Shown here one piece after another: positions 35,117 through 44,615 of a DNA stretch of 64,000 nt. Made by a program: the position numbers and the translations under genes. Each line of letters opens with the position of its first letter. Position 1 is the stretch's first letter. The stretch comes from JBDTVS01 sp040007095 (GTDB lineage: Bacteria > Acidobacteriota > Vicinamibacteria > Vicinamibacterales > CAVVIG01): contig JBDTVS010000051.1 in NCBI GenBank assembly GCA_040007095.1, forward strand, positions 1 to 64,000, given 5' to 3'. The notes below the pieces were generated by a model. It saw nothing but the letters and a program-made list of their open reading frames with translations, was not told where the DNA came from and searched no databases.

Positions 35117-36445
35117 TTACAGCGTGTCAAGCGCCGACAACGCGTCGGTAAAGCCGCACAACGTGTCGGCCGGCTGACACAGGAACGCCTGCAGTGCCTC
35201 GCGCCGGTCGAGCGCGGCGTCGACGCGGGGATTTGCTCCTCGCACGTACGCGCCGACGGTGACGAGATCTTCGGTGTCGCGGATGGTCGACAACCAATCG
35301 CGCACCTGCCCCGCCTTCAGGCGATGATCGGCGGTCGTCACATCGGGCATGGTCCGGCTGATGCTCTGGAGCACGTCGATGGCGGGATAGTGATTGCGCT
35401 GCGCGAGATCGCGCGACAGGACGATGTGGCCGTCGAGAATCGAGCGTACCGCGTCGGCAATCGGCTCGTTGGTATCGTCGCCATCGACCAGCACGGTGTA
35501 CAGCGCGGTAATGCTGCCGTGTCCGCGCACGTTGCCCGCGCGCTCGAGCAGCGACGGCAGCAGCGCGAACACCGATGGCGGATAGCCTTTGGCGGTCGGC
35601 GGCTCGCCGGCGGCCAGGCCGACTTCGCGCTGCGCCATCGCAAATCGTGTGACCGAGTCCATCATCAGGAGCACGCTCTTCCCCTGGTCGCGAAAATGCT
35701 CGGCGATCGCAGTGGCCGCATAGGCCGCGCGCATCCGCATCAGCGGCGGGCTGTCTGAGGTCGACACGACCACGACGGAGCGGGCCAGACCCTCGGCGCC
35801 GAGATCGTGATCGAGAAACGAACGGACTTCACGGCCGCGCTCGCCGACCAGCGCCATCACGACGACGTCGGCCGACGTGCCGCGCGCCATCATGCCGAGC
35901 AGCGTGCTCTTGCCGACGCCGCTGCCGCCGAACAGCCCGACGCGCTGGCCACGGCCGCAGGTCAGCATCGTGTCGATGACGCGAACGCCGGTTTCAATCG
36001 GCGCGAAGATCGGCTCGCGGGCGAGCGGGTTGACGGGTGCGCGCTGCAGCGGCGTGGTGACGGCGGTCTGGATCGGGCCGAGGTCGTCGAGCGGCCGGCC
36101 GAATGGATCGATCACGCGGCCCAGCACAGCATCGCCGGCCGCCACCAATGCCAGCGATCCGCGCGACACGATGCGGTCGCCCGGTCGAATGCCTGCCGTC
36201 ACGCCGAGCGGCACCGACTGTAAATACCCTTCGCGAAATCCGACGACTTCGACCACCAGCGGCGGCTCTCCCGACGCGCTGAAGATCTCGCACACCTCGC
36301 CGACTCGCGCCCTCGGGCCGACCGACTCAATCAGGAGTCCGACGACACGGACAACGCGGCCGGAGAGTGGCGTCAGGTCGGCGCGCTGAAGCGCTTTGAG
36401 GTACGTGTCGAGGGGGATGCCGTTATGCGGCGGCCGCGGTGCCAT
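35117..36445 (-). CDS. fliI: Flagellum-specific ATPase FliI
   Basis: 442 residues from ATG 36445 (GGAGG upstream); a longer reading from 36484 would overlap fliH further. F1-ATPase-like fold with Walker A GGSGVGKSTLLG, Walker B VLLMMDSVTRFA and the REVGLAAGEPPTAKGYPPSVF segment. It energises export together with FliH and FliJ. Confidence 0.97.
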   Translation of the reverse strand: MAPRPPHNGIPLDTYLKALQRADLTPLSGRVVRVVGLLIESVGPRARVGEVCEIFSASGEPPLVVEVVGFREGYLQSVPLGVTAGIRPGDRIVSRGSLALVAAGDAVLGRVIDPFGRPLDDLGPIQTAVTTPLQRAPVNPLAREPIFAPIETGVRVIDTMLTCGRGQRVGLFGGSGVGKSTLLGMMARGTSADVVVMALVGERGREVRSFLDHDLGAEGLARSVVVVSTSDSPPLMRMRAAYAATAIAEHFRDQGKSVLLMMDSVTRFAMAQREVGLAAGEPPTAKGYPPSVFALLPSLLERAGNVRGHGSITALYTVLVDGDDTNEPIADAVRSILDGHIVLSRDLAQRNHYPAIDVLQSISRTMPDVTTADHRLKAGQVRDWLSTIRDTEDLVTVGAYVRGANPRVDAALDRREALQAFLCQPADTLCGFTDALSALDTL

Positions 36446-37124
36446 GGCGTGCCTCCGTGCGATCGGTATCGGCGACGTCACCACCGAGCAACGTGCGGGC
36501 GAGCTCGGCGAACTGGCTCTCGAGACCGACCTTCATCAGGCCGGCATCACATTGCACGAGGCACCCGCCGCGCTCGACGGACGAATCGGCGACCACCGTC
36601 AACTGGTCGCCCGCCGAGGCCCGATCGGGCGACCGATCGACGATGGCGTAATCATCGGGATGAAGGCGAACCGTCGCGACTTCGTGATCCCCCAGCCGGT
36701 CGAGCGCCACACGGGCCATCCCGAGGAGCAATCCCCGATCGACGTTCAGCTCCCGTTGGAGCATCTGTTTGGCAATGGCCATCGCGAGCTCCACAACTTG
36801 CTGCTCGGTCCGGCGGATCATCGCCTGTCGAGTCGACGACACCTCGTCGATGGCTCCGGCGAGACGCCCGAGCAGCCCGCGGGCCTGCGCACCGGCCGCC
36901 TCGGCGCCGGCACGCTCACCCTGCTGGTAACCCTTGGCGAAGGCGTCGCGCTCGATCTCGGCGAGACGACGCTCGTCGACCAGCGTGGCGCCGTGTGTCG
37001 TCGACGGCTCCTCGTAGACGTCGACCGTCTCGAAGGTTACCGGCGCCGGCGGCAGCGCCGCGAAGCCCGCCCGCCAGTCGTAGGGACTGACTTCATCCTG
37101 TACCAGTCTTGCTCTAGACGACAT
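36423..37124 (-). CDS. fliH: FliI regulator FliH
   Basis: 233 residues from ATG 37124, overlapping the fliG stop. A variable N-terminus is followed by a helical stalk (RRLAEIERDAFAKGYQQGERAGAEAA) and a V-ATPase-E-like C-terminal domain (VRLHPDDYAIVD; CDAGLMKVGLESQFAELARTL). FliH holds FliI at the C-ring. Confidence 0.92.
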   Translation of the reverse strand: MSSRARLVQDEVSPYDWRAGFAALPPAPVTFETVDVYEEPSTTHGATLVDERRLAEIERDAFAKGYQQGERAGAEAAGAQARGLLGRLAGAIDEVSSTRQAMIRRTEQQVVELAMAIAKQMLQRELNVDRGLLLGMARVALDRLGDHEVATVRLHPDDYAIVDRSPDRASAGDQLTVVADSSVERGGCLVQCDAGLMKVGLESQFAELARTLLGGDVADTDRTEARHGTAAAA

Positions 37125-38127
37125 AGGCCTCCCCTGCGGCAGCGCCGGTGACAATCAAGCCTTCCTCTTCGAGCTTCCGGGTAATCGCCACCACTTCGTG
37201 TTGCGCCTTCTCGACCTCGCGCATCCGGACGGCGCCCATCGCGTCGATCTCTTCCTTCAGCATCTCGGCGGCGCGTTTCGACATGTTCGCCAGGAACCGT
37301 GCACGAATGTCCTCGCTGGCGCCCTTGAGGGCGATGGCCAGAGCTTTCTTGTCGACACGCTGGATGATCTCGCGCAGGCCGTTGTCCTCGACGTGCTGCA
37401 GGTCGTCGAAGACGAACATCAGGTTGCGGATCGACACGGCCAGTTCCGGTGAGCCGGCCTCGATCGTTTCGAGCACCGACTGGCTGACGGAGCGATCGAG
37501 CCGGTTGCATAGCTCGGCGACCGCGCGGATGCCGCCGTGCTGCTCGCGGCTGAGTCCGCCAACCGTCTTGAGCCGTTGCTCGATGACCGCGGAAATGCGG
37601 GTGATGACTTCCGGCGAGATCTCGTCCAGATTCGCCATCCGCGCGAGCACGTCGGCGCGCAGCGCGTCGGGCAGCAGCGAGACGAGTTGGGCGGCGTTGC
37701 CGGCGTTGAGGTGCGCGAGAATCAAGGCAATCGTCTGCGGATGCTCGGCCAGAATGAACTTCGACAGCTGCTGGGGGTCGGTCTTCTCCAGCGTCGCAAA
37801 GCCCGCGGTCGTCTTGAACGATTTCACGACACGGTCGAGAATGCGTGACGCGTCTTCCTTGCCGAACGAACGTTGCAGCAGCCGGCGCGCGTAGTCCACG
37901 CCGCCGCGCGTGACGTAGTTCGCGGCGCGGCTCAGCTGATCGAACTCCTCGAGCACCCGCTCGCCTGCCTCCGAGTTGACCTGGCCGAGAGCAGCGACCT
38001 CCTTGGCGATTTTCTCGACCTCGTCTTCATGGAGGTGTTTGAATATCTCGCCGGACGCTTCTTCACCAAGCGCCATGACCAGGATGGCGGCCTTGCGCGT
38101 TCCCGACAACGCCGTCATGACAGCCAT
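37114..38127 (-). CDS. fliG: Flagellar motor switch protein FliG
   Basis: 337 residues from ATG 38127, where the fliF stop overlaps (TAATG) and GAGGAG lies upstream. Domains: N-terminal FliF-binding (GTRKAAILVMALGEE), middle with EHPQTIALILAHL, and C-terminal torque-generating part (NLMFVFDDLQHVEDNGLREIIQRVDKKALAIALKGAS). It interacts with the stators. Confidence 0.98.
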   Translation of the reverse strand: MAVMTALSGTRKAAILVMALGEEASGEIFKHLHEDEVEKIAKEVAALGQVNSEAGERVLEEFDQLSRAANYVTRGGVDYARRLLQRSFGKEDASRILDRVVKSFKTTAGFATLEKTDPQQLSKFILAEHPQTIALILAHLNAGNAAQLVSLLPDALRADVLARMANLDEISPEVITRISAVIEQRLKTVGGLSREQHGGIRAVAELCNRLDRSVSQSVLETIEAGSPELAVSIRNLMFVFDDLQHVEDNGLREIIQRVDKKALAIALKGASEDIRARFLANMSKRAAEMLKEEIDAMGAVRMREVEKAQHEVVAITRKLEEEGLIVTGAAAGEAYVV

Positions 38128-39755
38128 TATCGAGTCTCCTCGGTCAGCCATTTTTGGATCAGGCGCGCGGCGTTCTCCGGCTCGGCCTGCGTCTGCTTGA
38201 CCACACGACGCGTCAGCCCGGGCGCACGGCGCACCAACGGCTCATCGTCGTCGAGCGCCGCCTCCAACTCGCCCTGTGCGTCGGCGATCGTCCGCGGTCC
38301 CTGCGGCGCCGCGATCGCCCGCTGGCTCTCGACCACCGCGGCACCCAACGTCCGTCGCACCGTCGGGCGGACCACACCGAACACCACCAACAAGGCGACC
38401 AGCAGGACCGCCACGATCCGGGCGCCGTCGAACATCATGGGCGAGAAGCGGCGCCACCAGGGCAACTTCACGGACTCCTCGACGACCGGTTCCTCGAATG
38501 CGATGTTCTCGACGGTGAGTCGATCGCCTCGCTCTTCGTCGAAGCCGACCGCTGCGGCGACGACGCCGTGGATCTTCTCGATCTCAGCCGCCGACCTGGG
38601 CTTGCCCTTGCCGGTCTGTCCGCCAGTGCGCTCGTCGTCGAGCAGCACCGCGACCGAGAGCTTGGCAATCTGTCCCTGCGGCTGAATGCGATGGGTCGTG
38701 ACCTTGCCGACCTCGTAGTTGGTTCGCTCCTGCGTGTGTGTCGCCTGGGCCAACGCCGGCGCAGGGGCCGCGGCCTGAACCGGGGGGGTGGCCGCCGAAT
38801 TGGGCGCAACCGGCGGCGGCAGGTTCGCGCGAACGCCCGCCAACCCCTGCGCCGTCCCAGCGGCGGCGCCGCCCTGGACCACGCTCTCATGACTGCGGAT
38901 GACCGGCGTCGGATCGAAGCGCTCCACCGTCTCTTCCTGGGTGTCGGTGTTCAGCTTGGCGCTGATGTTCACGCGGACGTGCGCGGGACCGACAATCGGC
39001 TCGAGCAGCGAAACCACGCGCGCCGAGAGATCACGCTCGATGCGCTGTTGACGCTCGGCCTGGAACATGCCGTTCGACTCCTCGCGGCCGTCGGTGGATC
39101 GGGTCAGCGGCCGTCCGAAGTTGTCGATGATGACCACCCCTTCGGGGCGGAGCCCTTCCACGCCGGCCGCAATCAATCCGGTGATGGATGCGGCCGTCGT
39201 CGAGGACAGCGGCTTGTTGCCGCGCAGCTTGAGGACGACCGACGCGGTCGCCGCCTGATCCTGAGAGGCAAACAACGACGGGCGCGCCATCGCGATATGG
39301 ACTCGCGCGCTCGAGACTTCCGCAATGGTGCCAATCGTGCGCGCCAGCTCGCCCTCGAGCGCCCGGCGGTAGTTCACGTGCTCGAGGAAGTCGGTCACCC
39401 CGAACGACGTCCGGTCGAAAATCTCGAAACCGATGCGTCCCGATGCCGGCATACCCTGCGCCGCAGCCTCGAGGCGCAGTTCGTCGAGGCGCCCGACCGG
39501 CACCCGGATCGTTTTACCCCCGTCGTCCAGGATGTATTGCACCTTCTGCGTTTTGAGCCGGGTGACCACGCTATTGGCGGCCTCGGGGTCCATGTCGGCG
39601 AAGAGCACGCCGTAAGTGGGAGTATTGACCCAGTAGGCCGAGCCGACGACCAGCCCGACAACGACAATGAAGACGGCCGCCAGCGAGGCGATTTGCGCCC
39701 CATTCAAGGCGGCGGCGGCAGTCCGTAAGCGATCGATCAGTGGTTGAAAATTCAC
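38127..39755 (-). CDS. fliF: MS-ring protein FliF
   Basis: 542 residues. N-terminal membrane segment (IASLAAVFIVVVGLVVGSAYW), large periplasmic region with ring-building motifs (GRIGFEIFDRTSFGVTDFLEHVNYRRALEGELARTI) and a second membrane segment near 435-460 before a cytoplasmic FliG-binding tail. It is the base of the flagellum. 33 nt after fliE. Confidence 0.97.
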   Translation of the reverse strand: MNFQPLIDRLRTAAAALNGAQIASLAAVFIVVVGLVVGSAYWVNTPTYGVLFADMDPEAANSVVTRLKTQKVQYILDDGGKTIRVPVGRLDELRLEAAAQGMPASGRIGFEIFDRTSFGVTDFLEHVNYRRALEGELARTIGTIAEVSSARVHIAMARPSLFASQDQAATASVVLKLRGNKPLSSTTAASITGLIAAGVEGLRPEGVVIIDNFGRPLTRSTDGREESNGMFQAERQQRIERDLSARVVSLLEPIVGPAHVRVNISAKLNTDTQEETVERFDPTPVIRSHESVVQGGAAAGTAQGLAGVRANLPPPVAPNSAATPPVQAAAPAPALAQATHTQERTNYEVGKVTTHRIQPQGQIAKLSVAVLLDDERTGGQTGKGKPRSAAEIEKIHGVVAAAVGFDEERGDRLTVENIAFEEPVVEESVKLPWWRRFSPMMFDGARIVAVLLVALLVVFGVVRPTVRRTLGAAVVESQRAIAAPQGPRTIADAQGELEAALDDDEPLVRRAPGLTRRVVKQTQAEPENAARLIQKWLTEETR

Positions 39756-39788
39756 AGCAGGCTCTTGGCAGCAATGAAGAAAAGCGAC

Positions 39789-40088
39789 TTAGATGGGCAT
39801 CCGCATGATGTCCTGATACGCCGAGACGAGCTTGTTCCGCACTTGAATGGTGAGTTCGAGCGTCGTTTGCGCGCGCTGCAACGCGAGCATCGCGTCGTGG
39901 ACGTCGCCGGTGCCGTCGAGCATCCCGGTAACCGCCGTGTTCGCTTCGCCGGCGGTATTGTCCACCGATGCAAGAATCGCCTGGAGCGCGTCGCCAAAGC
40001 CTGGCGCGCCGCTGGACGGGGCGACCGCTTTGGGGAGGCTGCCGCCTTTAGCGAGAGAGACCGGGGCTGAATCGAATTGAACGGCCAT
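39789..40088 (-). CDS. fliE: Flagellar hook-basal body protein FliE
   Basis: 99 residues with a typical FliE C-terminus: DVHDAMLALQRAQTTLELTIQVRNKLVSAYQDIMRMPI. It joins the MS-ring to the rod. It sits between flgC and fliF as in most flagellar operons. Confidence 0.96.
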   Translation of the reverse strand: MAVQFDSAPVSLAKGGSLPKAVAPSSGAPGFGDALQAILASVDNTAGEANTAVTGMLDGTGDVHDAMLALQRAQTTLELTIQVRNKLVSAYQDIMRMPI

Positions 40089-40091
40089 CGC

Positions 40092-40520
40092 TTACTTCCC
40101 CAGTTCCATGGCGCGGGAGATCAGATCCTTGATGAGGCCGATGGCCGTCAGGTTCGCCTGATAGGCTCTGGTCGCGGACAGCATGTCGACCATCTGCCCG
40201 GGCACATCGACGTTGGGCATCGACACGAAGCCTTCTGCATCCGCATCGGGATGGGCGGGATCGTATCGGCGGGCGAACGGCGCCCGATCTTCGACGATGT
40301 CGGCGACTTTGACGCCGACGGCGCCGGTCCGTCCCATGGCGTCGTCGAAGCTCTCGACCGGGTTGGACGCCAGCACGACGTCGCGGCGACGATACGGCTG
40401 CCCGTTCACGCCGCGCGTCGACTCGGCGTTGGCCATGTTCGAGACGGCGACTTCGATTCGCGAGCGCTCCGCGGTCAGCGCGCTGGCGCTGGCGCTCATC
40501 GCGGCATGTAATGTGGACAT
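40092..40520 (-). CDS. flgC: Proximal rod protein FlgC
   Basis: 142 residues. N-terminal rod helix (LTAERSRIEVAVSNMANAESTRG), the conserved YRRRDVVL, and C-terminal PNVDVPGQMVDMLSATRAYQANLTAI. Standard FlgC length. It follows flgB by 2 nt. Confidence 0.97.
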   Translation of the reverse strand: MSTLHAAMSASASALTAERSRIEVAVSNMANAESTRGVNGQPYRRRDVVLASNPVESFDDAMGRTGAVGVKVADIVEDRAPFARRYDPAHPDADAEGFVSMPNVDVPGQMVDMLSATRAYQANLTAIGLIKDLISRAMELGK

Positions 40521-40522
40521 CG

Positions 40523-40924
40523 TTATTTGCTTTCGTTGATCGCGTAGCGGACCAGTCTGAACTTCGCCGACAGCGCGGTCTGCGCGGCCGTGAAGTCGCC
40601 CGCGGCGCGGGTCATGTGCAACAGCTCGCGATCGAGCTGGACGTTGTTGCCGTCGCGGCGCGTCGCCAATCCCTCGGCGTCTTCGAGCTCACCCGATGGC
40701 ACGGCAGGCTGTCCGGTGAGATGGCCTCGCTGAGTCACTGCCAGCTTCTCGCCGCCAGGCAGCACCTGGTTGAGCGCCTCATCGAACGACACGTCGCGGG
40801 TGCGGTAATTCGGGGTGTCGAGATTGGCCAGGTTGCTCGCCGCCACTGACTGCTTGGCCACCGCGACCGTCAACTGACGGCCGAGAGCGCTCATAATCGA
40901 ACGATCCGTGATGATGTCGTTCAT
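40523..40924 (-). CDS. flgB: Proximal rod protein FlgB
   Basis: 133 residues from ATG 40924, selected because AGGAG lies 8 nt upstream; readings from further up would overrun the sigma-54 promoter. N-terminal rod motif LTVAVAKQSVAASNLANLDTPNYRTRDVSFDEAL and C-terminal LHMTRAAGDFTAAQTALSAKFRLVRYAI. First gene of the basal-body operon. Confidence 0.96.
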   Translation of the reverse strand: MNDIITDRSIMSALGRQLTVAVAKQSVAASNLANLDTPNYRTRDVSFDEALNQVLPGGEKLAVTQRGHLTGQPAVPSGELEDAEGLATRRDGNNVQLDRELLHMTRAAGDFTAAQTALSAKFRLVRYAINESK

Positions 40925-40997
40925 ATCTCTCCTGTCCGAATTCACCCTGACCATCCACTCGACGCTGGAGGTTGACTGACTGCTTGCTGGACAGCCG

Positions 40998-41014
40998 AGC
41001 AAGAATGGTGCCCG
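40998..41014 (-). promoter_or_regulatory. Sigma-54 promoter of the flgB operon
   Basis: Minus strand reads GGGCACCATTCTTGCT: GG, 10 nt, GC; GGCAC and TTGCT fit the -24/-12 consensus almost perfectly. It is about 75 nt upstream of flgB, leaving a ~60-nt leader. The NtrC-type activator gene at 41811 lies 0.8 kb away. Confidence 0.75.
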
Positions 41015-41153
41015 GCCGAGGTAGGCTGCTGCGCGAGGGATGCGGAAGGTGGGATGCGGCTGCGGAGACCCCATCCATGTCGGCATGACGACATGGTGAC
41101 GGTTTCCGGCATCACGAAGACGCGGCCGGTGAGCGGACTGACGAGCAGACTGA

Positions 41154-41618
41154 CTATGTACTACACGGACAAAGTGAACCAGCGGCCCTTTCCATGGTGC
41201 CGGCCGGCTCGGACTTGAGGCGCCCGGTGAACTCCTGGACGATGCCGTCGAGTGTCCCCAGCTTGAAGGGCTTCCGGATGTACTCGTGCGCGCCGAGACT
41301 GAACGCTTTCTTTGCGGAGTCGAGAGAGCCGTACCCGGTGAGCATGACGACCTTGGTACCGGCGTTGGCTTGACGGGCCGCGCGCAACACGTCGAACCCG
41401 TCCGCGCCAGGCATGTTGATGTCGGTGAGCACCAGACCGAAGCGGCCGTTGGAATGCTCCAGGGCGGCGACGGCGGCTCGACCGTCGGACAGTGTCGTCA
41501 CCACCAGGCCTTGAGCGAGCAGGTGATCGGCGAGCAGTTCGCGGATTCCGATCTCGTCATCAACGACGAGTACTTCCGAACCTAACCGCCCACGACTCTT
41601 GTTACAACTCTCAGGCAT
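41154..41618 (-). CDS. Single-domain response regulator
   Basis: 154 residues: receiver domain in ~15-130 (EVLVVDDEIGIRELLADHLLAQG; phospho-Asp in LVLTDINMPGADG; Thr in VVMLTGYGS; Lys in YIRKPFKLG) with a short C-terminal tail and no output domain. It lies upstream of flgB and is divergent from the sigma-54 activator, so it may belong to the same control circuit; no partner is proven. Confidence 0.85.
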   Translation of the reverse strand: MPESCNKSRGRLGSEVLVVDDEIGIRELLADHLLAQGLVVTTLSDGRAAVAALEHSNGRFGLVLTDINMPGADGFDVLRAARQANAGTKVVMLTGYGSLDSAKKAFSLGAHEYIRKPFKLGTLDGIVQEFTGRLKSEPAGTMERAAGSLCPCST

Positions 41619-41716
41619 AACGCTTGCTTAATCGAACCTCGGTTCGCCCTTCGTGTCAGGTAATCGACAGAACCCACCGAACCTTGAGATTCTCTGCAGA
41701 AAGCGCAAGTTTCAAA

Positions 41717-41745
41717 TTGACGTCCCATCGGACAAGCGATATCGT
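41717..41745 (+). promoter_or_regulatory. Possible sigma-70 promoter of the flagellar activator gene
   Basis: TTGACG, a 17-nt spacer, then TATCGT, 66 nt upstream of the ATG at 41811 in the divergent intergenic region. The match is moderate (-10 fits 4 of 6). Confidence 0.4.
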
Positions 41746-41810
41746 CCGAAGCTGAGCCATTCCTCCAGCCCGGCGGATCGTCCGACAACACGACACAGGG
41801 AACAGCCCCC

Positions 41811-43229
41811 ATGAGCGAGCGCACTACAATTCCTGCGGAGCGGCCACGACCCACGGTCTTACTCGTCGACGACGAGCTGGAGTCTCTGGCACTGATGGCG
41901 GACGCGCTTGAGGCCGACGGGTTTTCCGTCGCCCAAACGCCTAACGGCAAGGACGCCGTCGAGCGGCTGCATGGTTTCGCCTACGACGCGTTGATCGTCG
42001 ACTTGCGCCTGCCCGACTCCAACGGCATGGACGTGCTGAACGAGGCGCTGTCGCTCTACCCGGAGATCCGTGCGGTCGTGATCACCGGTTTTGGCGGTGT
42101 CTCCGACGCCGTCGAGGCCATCAAGCGCGGAGCCGTCGATTTCCTGATCAAGCCCTTCCCGCTCGCCCAGATGGCGCGGGTGCTGCAGGCCGCCTTCGAG
42201 CAACAGCGGCTGCGAAAGGAGAACGAAGCGCTGCGGTCGCAAATCCACGAGCGTTTCAGCTTCGACAACATCATCGGGAACAGCGAGCCGCTCCAGAAGA
42301 TCTTCCAGACAATCCGGCTGGTGGCGCCGATGAACAGCACGGTGCTCATTCAAGGCGAGACCGGCACGGGCAAGGAGCTCATCGCGCGCACGATCCACGC
42401 GCACAGCCCGCGGCGCGATCAGCAGTTTGTCGCCTTCAACGCGGCGGCGATTCCGGAGTCGCTCGCCGAAGCCGAGCTTTTCGGCCACGTCAAGGGCGCG
42501 TTCACCGGCGCGGTCAGCGCGAGGGTGGGCCGCTTCGAGCTGGCGCACCGCGGCACGCTGTTCATCGACGAGGTCGCGGAAATGTCGGCCCCGCTCCAGG
42601 CCAAGCTGCTTCGGGCGCTTCAGGAGCGGACGATGGAGCGCGTGGGCGATTCCCGTTCCGTCGCGTTCGACATTCGAGTCGTCGCGGCGTCCAACGTCGA
42701 CCTCAAAGCCCTGGTCAAGGAAGGCAAGTTTCGCGAAGACCTCTTCTATCGGCTGAACGTGGTGCCCATCACGCTGCCCCCCTTGCGGACGCGGCGCGAC
42801 GACATCCCGATGCTGGCGCAGCACTTCGTCCGGCAGTCGTACAAGACGAACGGCTTGTCGCCGCGCACCATCGGACAGGATGCGATGCGCGCCCTCATGA
42901 ACTATAGCTGGCCCGGCAACATCCGACAGTTCGAGAACGCGATCGAGCACGCGGTGGCGATGAGCGGGACGTCGACGGAAATCGGCGTCGACATGCTGCC
43001 GGCCGAGCTGCGCGAGACCGGACAGCTAGGGATGCGCTCCGAGATCACGATCCCGGACGAAGGGATCAATTTCGTTTCGGTGGTGTCGCAGCTCGAGCGG
43101 GATTTGATTCTGCGATGCCTGGAAAAGACCGGCGGCAACAAGCGGCAGGCCGCGCGGCTTCTTCAGCTCAGCCGCACCACGCTCATCGACAAGCTGCAGC
43201 GATTGAGCGCAACGATTGCCGCGGCCTGA
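41811..43229 (+). CDS. Sigma-54-dependent response regulator (FlrC/FlgR-like)
   Basis: 472 residues. Receiver (~15-130; TVLLVDDELESLALMADAL, Asp in DALIVDLRLPDSNG), AAA+ domain (~145-380) with Walker A GETGTGKELIA, the sigma-54 contact loop GAFTGA and RGTLFIDEVAEM, and a C-terminal Fis-type HTH (LEKTGGNKRQAARLLQLSRTTLIDKL). It very likely activates the sigma-54 flagellar promoters seen here. The small kinase at 43285 is its likely partner. Confidence 0.93.
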   Translation: MSERTTIPAERPRPTVLLVDDELESLALMADALEADGFSVAQTPNGKDAVERLHGFAYDALIVDLRLPDSNGMDVLNEALSLYPEIRAVVITGFGGVSDAVEAIKRGAVDFLIKPFPLAQMARVLQAAFEQQRLRKENEALRSQIHERFSFDNIIGNSEPLQKIFQTIRLVAPMNSTVLIQGETGTGKELIARTIHAHSPRRDQQFVAFNAAAIPESLAEAELFGHVKGAFTGAVSARVGRFELAHRGTLFIDEVAEMSAPLQAKLLRALQERTMERVGDSRSVAFDIRVVAASNVDLKALVKEGKFREDLFYRLNVVPITLPPLRTRRDDIPMLAQHFVRQSYKTNGLSPRTIGQDAMRALMNYSWPGNIRQFENAIEHAVAMSGTSTEIGVDMLPAELRETGQLGMRSEITIPDEGINFVSVVSQLERDLILRCLEKTGGNKRQAARLLQLSRTTLIDKLQRLSATIAAA

Positions 43230-43284
43230 GATCGAGCGGGGCCGCCAGCAGCGTCCGTTGCAGGCTCGACGTTCACTCCGCGCG

Positions 43285-43989
43285 TTACACGCTCGCTGGC
43301 AGCCGGATTCTCATCGTCGTACCCACCGCCGCATCGTCGACGTCGAGATGTCCACCGTGTTGCTCGGCGATCCGCGCGGAGAGCCACAACCCGAACCCTG
43401 ACAGGCCGGGGCCGAGCACCGGCCGCGTAGCCCCGTCGGCCAGCCGGGCCCGTTCGTCCGCCCCGAGTCCTGGCCCGCTGTCGACGAACAGGACGCTCCA
43501 CTCCCGATCCGAGCGCTCGAACCGGATATGGAGCGCCGAGTCTGGCCGGCCCGCCAGCGCTACCTCGACGTTCAGGAGTAGATTCAGGAACAGCTGAAGG
43601 AGACGGCGCCGATCGGCCGGGACCACGCACGACACGCCGCTCGGACGGTCGACCGTGACCGTGATGCGGGCACGGCTGAGCGAGAAAGCGCGCAGCGCGA
43701 CGGCGTCGTCCGCCAGGCGGATCAGGTCCACCATCTGGCGCCCGCCGCCATCGGACCGCGTAATCGACGAGAGGCCCTCGAGCGTCGCGGCAATGCGCTC
43801 CGCCTGCGAGGCAATCGCCTGCACCCGGCGCTGCTCGGTCGGCCCGAGCGTCGACCGGAGCCCGAGCATTTCGGCGCTGCCGCCAATCACCTGCAGGGCG
43901 TTGTTGATGTCGTGGGCGGCGTTCGATACGACCCGCGCGACAATGCGCAGCCGGTTTACCTCGAGAAGCTCTTCAAAATCGAGGCTCAT
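43285..43989 (-). CDS. Sensor histidine kinase, soluble
   Basis: 234 residues from ATG 43989 (a longer form to 44106 is possible; no clear ribosome site for either). DHp with the His in NAAHDINNALQVIGG, then an ATPase domain with a degenerate N-box (LLQLFLNLLLNVEVAL) and G-boxes VDSGPGLG and GFGLWLSARIAEQHGG. No membrane segment and no sensor domain of its own. Convergent with the sigma-54 activator, the likely two-component partner (FlrB/FlgS-like role). Confidence 0.85.
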   Translation of the reverse strand: MSLDFEELLEVNRLRIVARVVSNAAHDINNALQVIGGSAEMLGLRSTLGPTEQRRVQAIASQAERIAATLEGLSSITRSDGGGRQMVDLIRLADDAVALRAFSLSRARITVTVDRPSGVSCVVPADRRRLLQLFLNLLLNVEVALAGRPDSALHIRFERSDREWSVLFVDSGPGLGADERARLADGATRPVLGPGLSGFGLWLSARIAEQHGGHLDVDDAAVGTTMRIRLPASV

Positions 43990-44156
43990 GAGGGGGGCCG
44001 CACGGCCGACGACAGGAAATGGATGTCGGAGGGCATCAGCAAGACCGCCAGGGGAGTGTAGAGGGTCGCGCAGATCGGGGTCAAGTAACCCTGGCGTGTC
44101 TCGCACTCCTGGCCGGGCCGCGAAGCCTCCCGCCAGCGGTCATGGAACCAGCGGAT

Positions 44157-44183
44157 TCAACTCGCGTCGGGTCCTGCCGATTA
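44157..44183 (+). promoter_or_regulatory. Sigma-28 (FliA) promoter of cheY
   Basis: TCAACTCG (44157-44164), 11-nt spacer, GCCGATTA (44176-44183): exact FliA spacing and a near-perfect -10. 38 nt upstream of the cheY ATG. Same architecture as the flgM element. Confidence 0.7.
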
Positions 44184-44221
44184 CCCGCCCGGACCTTGTG
44201 ACTAACCTTGCGGAGAAAGCC

Positions 44222-44587
44222 ATGCGATTTCTGGTCGTAGACGATTCAACCACCATGCGGCGCATCATCATCAACACCCTGAACAAAGTCGGGTACCAGA
44301 ACTGCGCCGAGGCGGCCAACGGCAGGGAAGGCATGGAGCGCCTCGCCGAGTCCGGCGCGGACATCGTGATCACGGATTGGAACATGCCGGAAATGAGCGG
44401 CATCGAGTTCATCCGGGCGATTCGGGCGAACGCCGCCACCAAGGACCTGCCGGTCCTGATGGTCACCACCAACGCGGCCAAAGACGACATCGTCGAGGCA
44501 CTGCGGGCCGGCATCAACAGCTACGTCGTGAAGCCGTTCACGCCCGATACGATCAAGCACAAAATCGAAGCGATGCTCGCGCACTGA
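44222..44587 (+). CDS. cheY: Chemotaxis response regulator CheY
   Basis: 121 residues, the length of classical CheY. MRFLVVDDSTTMRRIIINTLNKVGY, phospho-Asp in IVITDWNMPEMSG, Thr in VLMVTTNAAKDD and Lys in YVVKPFTPDTIKHKI. Of the receivers here this one looks most like motor-binding CheY (DWNMP motif). The ATG at 44222 has GGAGA upstream; the reading from 43655 in the same frame is spurious. Followed by cheX. Confidence 0.95.
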   Translation: MRFLVVDDSTTMRRIIINTLNKVGYQNCAEAANGREGMERLAESGADIVITDWNMPEMSGIEFIRAIRANAATKDLPVLMVTTNAAKDDIVEALRAGINSYVVKPFTPDTIKHKIEAMLAH

Positions 44588-44615
44588 GCTGCGCATCGAG
44601 CGGAGAGCCTTAATC

